41,042 nucleotides of DNA from Guillardia theta CCMP2712 (taxonomy: Eukaryota; Cryptophyceae; Pyrenomonadales; Geminigeraceae): assembly GCF_000315625.1 (NCBI RefSeq), contig NW_005434645.1, positions 679,409 to 720,450 of the forward strand, written 5' to 3'. Shown one piece after another: positions 37,380-41,042 of this stretch (positions within the stretch are counted from its first letter, which is position 1; the number at the start of each line of letters is the position of its first letter). The notes under the pieces are model-generated. The model was not told where the DNA came from and did not search any database. It was given only the letters and a program-made list of their open reading frames with translations. Made by a program: the position numbers and the translations under genes.

Positions 37380-37591
37380 CAGGCGCCGTTATTTTCGGCA
37401 GGCGCCGTTATTTTCGGCAGGCGCCGTTATTTTCGGCAGGCGCCGTTATTTTCGGCAGGCGCCGTTATTTTCGGCAGGCGCCGTTATTTTCGGCAGGCGC
37501 CGTTATTTTCGGCAGAGGCGCCGTTATTTTCGGCAGGCGCCGTTATTTTCGGCGGAGGCGCCGTTATTTTCGGCAGGCGCCGTTATTTTCG
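37380..37591 (+). repeat. 19-bp minisatellite, 11 copies
   Basis: The unit GCGCCGTTATTTTCGGCAG is repeated eleven times, with two copies lengthened by AG or GG. GCCG and CGGC within each unit could pair, and GGCGCC at each join is palindromic. One or two copies precede every other unit leader (34551, 37235-37270, 37690, 40370), so the array has expanded only here. Confidence 0.95.
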
Positions 37592-37675
37592 ATCAAATTG
37601 CATAAGCCCACAACGAGGCCGAGCAACATTCTAGCATTCTAATAAACTCACATAATAATAATAATAATAATAGGG
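37592..37675 (+). other. Internally deleted unit: minisatellite joined to a bare 3' tail
   Basis: The last 19-bp copy breaks off in ...TTATTTTCGATCAAATTGC and continues as the unit 3' tail (AAGCCCACAACGAGGCCGAG ... AATAAACTCACAT(AAT)n). The leader, the whole ORF and the hairpin repeats are missing, so this is a unit reduced to its two ends. Confidence 0.8.
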
Positions 37676-37797
37676 TTATTTTCGGCAGGCGCCGTTATTT
37701 TCGGCAGCATGGCTCCTTGCCAGGTGTAGGGGAAGCTGCCAGGGCGCCAAGGAAGCTGCAAGCGAGAGGTTTGTATACTTCAAATAGCTTTCTAAGT

Positions 37798-39941
37798 ATG
37801 GTTCTTCAGTATGATGAAAATGTTCGCAACCTGCTGTATCGGAGATCATGCCAATACACGCAGAGCGGACTTGTGGATGCCTCTGTCCTCGAAGCTGATC
37901 TCGTCGAGAGGGTGAAGAGCTTCGCGAAGCGTTATCCGAACAGCAGGACAGCCCAGGCTTGCAAGGCTGTGGAGGGATGCACCCCCGACGCTATCGCAGA
38001 AGCCATCCGCTCGACATGTCAGCAGGCACGACGTGAGCTTCTGCAAGAAGCGATGGCTGGATGGAGTGACGCATCCAGAGAGTGGTTTATGCAGCAGATT
38101 GAAGAAGCCAAGAAGGAGAAGGTCGAGACATACACCGCCTCAGCAGGCAACGAGGTGACTTCCTTCATCTCCATGACTCTCCTGGGCATCTCCTCGGTGT
38201 ATGTCAACCATGAAGAAAAGCTGAAGAAGAAATTTGAAGAGATCGGACTGATCGTAGACTCAGTGCAAGAGAGTAAAGCAATCATGTGGAAGGCTCCGTA
38301 TAGACCCGAGATACGGCGAGTGCTGAGGAGATCCCGGTGACTGTTTCCTTCCTCCGCAATGCACAAGCGGAGAAGCTCTGGCAGGGAAGAGAGGACTTCG
38401 CGATCGATGGTCGCAAGTTCACAGCTGTACATGTGAGCATCGTGCACGATCGATCTTTCAAGATTCGAGCCAAGAGAGGACCCTGGGGCAAAGGGGGCAG
38501 CTTGGCAGAGCTGACCCACCTGTTAACCTTGGGCGGCATGACAACGGCTGAGATAGCTGCCGTCTATCGCTATCAGCTGCTGCGCCAGTCCCTTGCAGCG
38601 GTCCAACTCCAGCCGCTGGCAGGCATGCTGGTCGCTGGGGCGCCAGGACAGCAAGTCCACAAAGGCTTAGGTCAGAAAGGCTTCATCGCTGTAGGGGCCA
38701 ACGTCATCTGGAGACAGAGGGAGGTGGAGTGGATCGTCTCCTCGAGCTGCCCAGAGGCGAATGATACAGCATTTCGAGCTTTCCGAGAGAGCGAAGCGAT
38801 GGAGGGAGTACACCTGACTCTGTTCAGCGAGGACCCGAAGATCAGAGAGGCGCTCGCAGTCGAGTTGACAGCTGATCGCTTTGTGTCCAGAAATAAGTTG
38901 AAGAAGGCATCAAGGATGCAGAAGAAGGCAGGCGGCAAGGACGGCAAGGAGATCAAGATCATCATCAAGTCGACGGCGGCATCTGGTCGCTTCACGAGGA
39001 AGGAGATGGAGGGGCTGTGCAACGGCGGCAACACGTCTATCGCAAGAGTCAAGAGAGTCCTGTTGGAGATCGCTAACAGGCTCGAGATCAACGTTGAAGG
39101 CATCGACATGGAGGAGGATTGGAACACCAAGTCCTGGAACGGGTCCAAGCTATGCATCCTCCTCGGCTCCACGGAGGATGCTCGACGCATGATGAAGGAG
39201 CTGCCCTTCTATCTCGAAGGCGCAGCAACCAAGCTCGAAGCAGTCGGCTTCGACAAGGAGCCTGAGGCGGCTGGTCAGCGGGGCACCAGCGACGCAGCGC
39301 AGCGACAGGAGGAGAGCGAGGGAGAGTGGCTGGAGTTTACAGACCTGGAGAGGATCACCATGGAGGCAGCATCTCCGTCAAGCCAAGAGGACATGCAGCT
39401 CGTCAGCGAGCTGTCAGCAGTCATCGAAGATGCAGCTTCTTTGAACGAGGCGGGGACGAGCGAGCCGATCAAGCTGGTCCTGGACAAGGCCGTTGGCAAC
39501 CTCCACGACACGTTCTACTCTCCGGGGAGCCTGGAGTTCATGTCGCTGGGAGAGTGGGCGAAGATGCCAGAGGAGCAGGGAGTGGGGCGCAACGTTCTCA
39601 AGGAGAAGCTGGGGAAGTGGCTGCAGAGCAAGCGCTGGACTCGCGTGCAAGGAGAGAGCAAGAAGGCAAGGAGGGGCAGCGCGTTCTCGCCACGGGCAAC
39701 GGCAGCTGCTGAGCTTGAGCAGGAGGCGGAGAGCGATGACATAGAGCGTCGATCTCTTAGCTTCCTGTTCATAGCACTGAGTAAATTCGCAGAGATGCAT
39801 GTGCTGGCCTGCTCGCTGAAGGTGGACAAGAAGGACCGACTGCGAGTGGAGATGAGGGAAGATGACGAAGAAGAGGAAGACATGGAGGAAGAGCAAGGCG
39901 AGGGCGAGGAAGAAGACAGGGCGAGCCCGTACCGAGCTTGA
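37798..39941 (+). pseudogene. Array ORF, copy 2, frameshifted
   Basis: Nearly identical to copy 1, but near 38313 it has two extra bases (GAGATACGGCGAG against GAGATAGCGAG). This ends the first frame shortly after at 38340 and splits the protein into a 5' part of about 180 residues from the ATG and a 534-residue 3' part. A six-base in-frame deletion is near 39062. All else, including the acidic tail (EDRASPYRA at the end), is kept, so the break is recent, or an assembly error. Confidence 0.85.
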
Positions 39942-39974
39942 GCTGAGCTCAAGGTAAGGAGAGAAGGTAGGAGG

Positions 39975-40190
39975 CGACCGAAGGCCAAGGTGAGGAGAGG
40001 CAACTCTCCTGACTGAGGCTGAGGAAGCTGAATGGAGGAGGAGTAGGTAGCGACCGAAGGCCAAGGTGAGGAGAGGCAACTCTCCTGACTGAGGCTGAGG
40101 AAGCTGAATGGAGGTAGAGTAGGTGGCGACCGAAGGCCAAGGTGAGGAGAGGCAACTCTCCTGACTGAGGCTGAGGAAGCCAAGAGAAGA
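39975..40190 (+). repeat. Three 76-bp hairpin repeats (copy 2)
   Basis: Units start at 39975, 40051 and 40127 with the same AGGAGAG-GCAA-CTCTCCT hairpin in each. The number, spacing and hairpin are the same as in copy 1. Confidence 0.9.
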
Positions 40191-40279
40191 CAGCAGAAGT
40201 AGAGAGTAGAAAGACGCCTCAGAAGCAGGGTTCGCATTGTAGGCCGTGTACTCCCAGTGCTCGAGCGCCTCTTTAGACT

Positions 40280-40389
40280 AGGATAAAATTGCATAAGCCC
40301 ACAACGAGGCCGAGCAACATTCTAGCATTCTAATAAACTCACATAATAATAGGGTTTAGGGTTTAGGAGGCGCCGTTATTTTCGGCAGC
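40280..40389 (+). other. 3' tail of copy 2, short telomeric run and 19-bp unit before copy 3
   Basis: AAGCCCACAACGAGGCCGAG, the AATAAACTCACAT tail, a shorter AAT run, AGGGTTTAGGGTTTAGG, one GGCGCCGTTATTTTCGGCA, then the next leader. The order is the same as at 34470-34571. Confidence 0.8.
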
Positions 40390-40478
40390 ATGGCTCCTTG
40401 CCAGGTGTAGGGGAAGCCGCCAGGGCGCCAAGGAAGCTGCAAGCGAGAGGTTTGTATACTTCAAATAGCTTTCTAAGT

Positions 40479-41042
40479 ATGGTTCTTCAGTATGATGAAA
40501 ATGTTCGCAACCTGCTGTATCGGAGATCATGCCAATACACGCAGAGCGGACTTGTGGATGCCTCTGTCCTCGAAGCTGATCTCGTCGAGAGGGTGAAGAG
40601 CTTCGCGAAGCGTTATCCGAACAGCAGGACAGCCCAGGCTTGCAAGGCTGTGGAGGGATGCACCCCCGACGCTATCGCAGAAGCCATCCGCTCGACATGT
40701 CAGCAGGCACGACGTGAGCTTCTCCAAGAAGCGATGGCTGGATGGAGTGACGCATCCAGAGAGTGGTTTATGCAGCAGATTGAAGAAGCCAAGAAGGAGA
40801 AGGTCGAGACATACACCGCCTCAGCAGGCAACGAGGTGACTTCCTTCATCTCCATGACTCTCCTGGGCATCTCCTCGGTGTATGTCAACCATGAAGAAAA
40901 GCTGAAGAAGAAATTCGAAGAGATCGGACTGATCGTAGACTCAGTGCAAGAGAGTAAAGCAATCATGTGGAAGGCTCCGTATAGACCCGAGATAGCGAGT
41001 GCTGAGGAGATCCCGGTGACTGTTCCTCCTCCGCAATGCACA
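40479..41042 (+). pseudogene. Array ORF, copy 3, cut by the window edge and frameshifted near its end
   Basis: Almost identical to copies 1 and 2 up to about 41020. There two bases are missing (GACTGTTCCTCCTCCGC against GACTGTTTCCTTCCTCCGC), which shifts the frame. The bases lie within 20 of the end of the window, so sequence quality could explain it. At the site of the copy 2 insertion this copy has the intact copy 1 form. Confidence 0.75.

Larger units (their letters stand above)
33744..41042 (+). mobile_element. Head-to-tail array of telomere-embedded repeat units (candidate retroelement family)
   Basis: Each unit, 5' to 3' on the plus strand, has: one or more copies of a 19-bp minisatellite, a leader beginning CATGGCTCCT, one long ORF, three 76-bp hairpin repeats, a conserved tail with AATAAACTCACAT(AAT)n, and TTTAGGG repeats. 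Leaders start at 34571, 37708 and 40389, with an extra truncated one at 37273. The spacing is 3137 and 2681 bp, the difference being the material inserted at 37250-37680. A TTTAGGG run after an A-rich 3' end is what an element inserting into telomeric DNA would leave. No reverse transcriptase, endonuclease or LTR is visible, so a tandemly amplified subtelomeric gene is the alternative. Confidence 0.6.

Noticed and set aside
37380-37591. CRISPR-like array
   Set aside because: The 19-bp units are directly adjacent with no spacers, and the genome is eukaryotic.
33744-41042. A reverse transcriptase or LTR within the array
   Set aside because: I looked for YxDD-type and endonuclease motifs in the translated units and for terminal repeats, and saw none.

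Overview
The window is nuclear DNA from an intron-rich photosynthetic eukaryote, most likely a cryptophyte alga such as Guillardia theta. Four things point there. A plastid SRP54 gene carries a two-part leader (signal peptide, then a transit peptide beginning with Phe). A ciliary SPAG6/PF16 gene is present. Telomeric repeats are of the TTTAGGG type. Introns are dense and mostly 41-55 nt, with an unusual share of GC-AG introns. The species name is an inference.

Layout: 43-3058 (-) plastid SRP54, cut by the left edge. 3965-7960 (-) a receptor with Cys-rich repeats, one membrane span, a degenerate tyrosine-kinase-like domain and a RING finger. 9423-10137 (+) a low-molecular-weight phosphatase of the arginine-phosphatase type. 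10138-13731 repeat-rich DNA with exon-like fragments only. 13732-15595 (-) an FIH-like JmjC hydroxylase, resolved into 12 exons. 17989-19744 (-) a secreted Cys-rich protein. 20266-21083 (+) a COX20-like cytochrome oxidase assembly factor. 21269-26060 (-) a membrane-anchored subtilase. 26665-27378 (+) an unknown protein with an N-terminal hydrophobic segment. 28784-30351 (-) SPAG6/PF16. About 31900-32960 (-) an unidentified gene with many tiny introns.

From about 33.7 kb to the right edge the DNA changes character. It is a head-to-tail array of one repeated unit: a 19-bp minisatellite, a single long ORF (715 aa), three 76-bp repeats each holding a GCAA-loop hairpin, an AATAAA-bearing 3' tail ending in (AAT)n, then TTTAGGG telomeric repeats and the next unit. 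The array holds one intact ORF copy, one frameshifted copy, one cut by the window edge, one old relic and one internally deleted copy. A unit broken after about 40 bp runs straight into ten telomeric repeats, which looks like a healed chromosome end later buried by more units. I read this as a subtelomeric, telomere-embedded element family, possibly a non-autonomous retroelement; no reverse transcriptase is visible in the window.

The host genes are not an operon and have unrelated jobs: plastid protein targeting, surface signalling or adhesion, mitochondrial assembly and the cilium. One link is that the subtilase and the receptor share a similar juxtamembrane module before their membrane spans.
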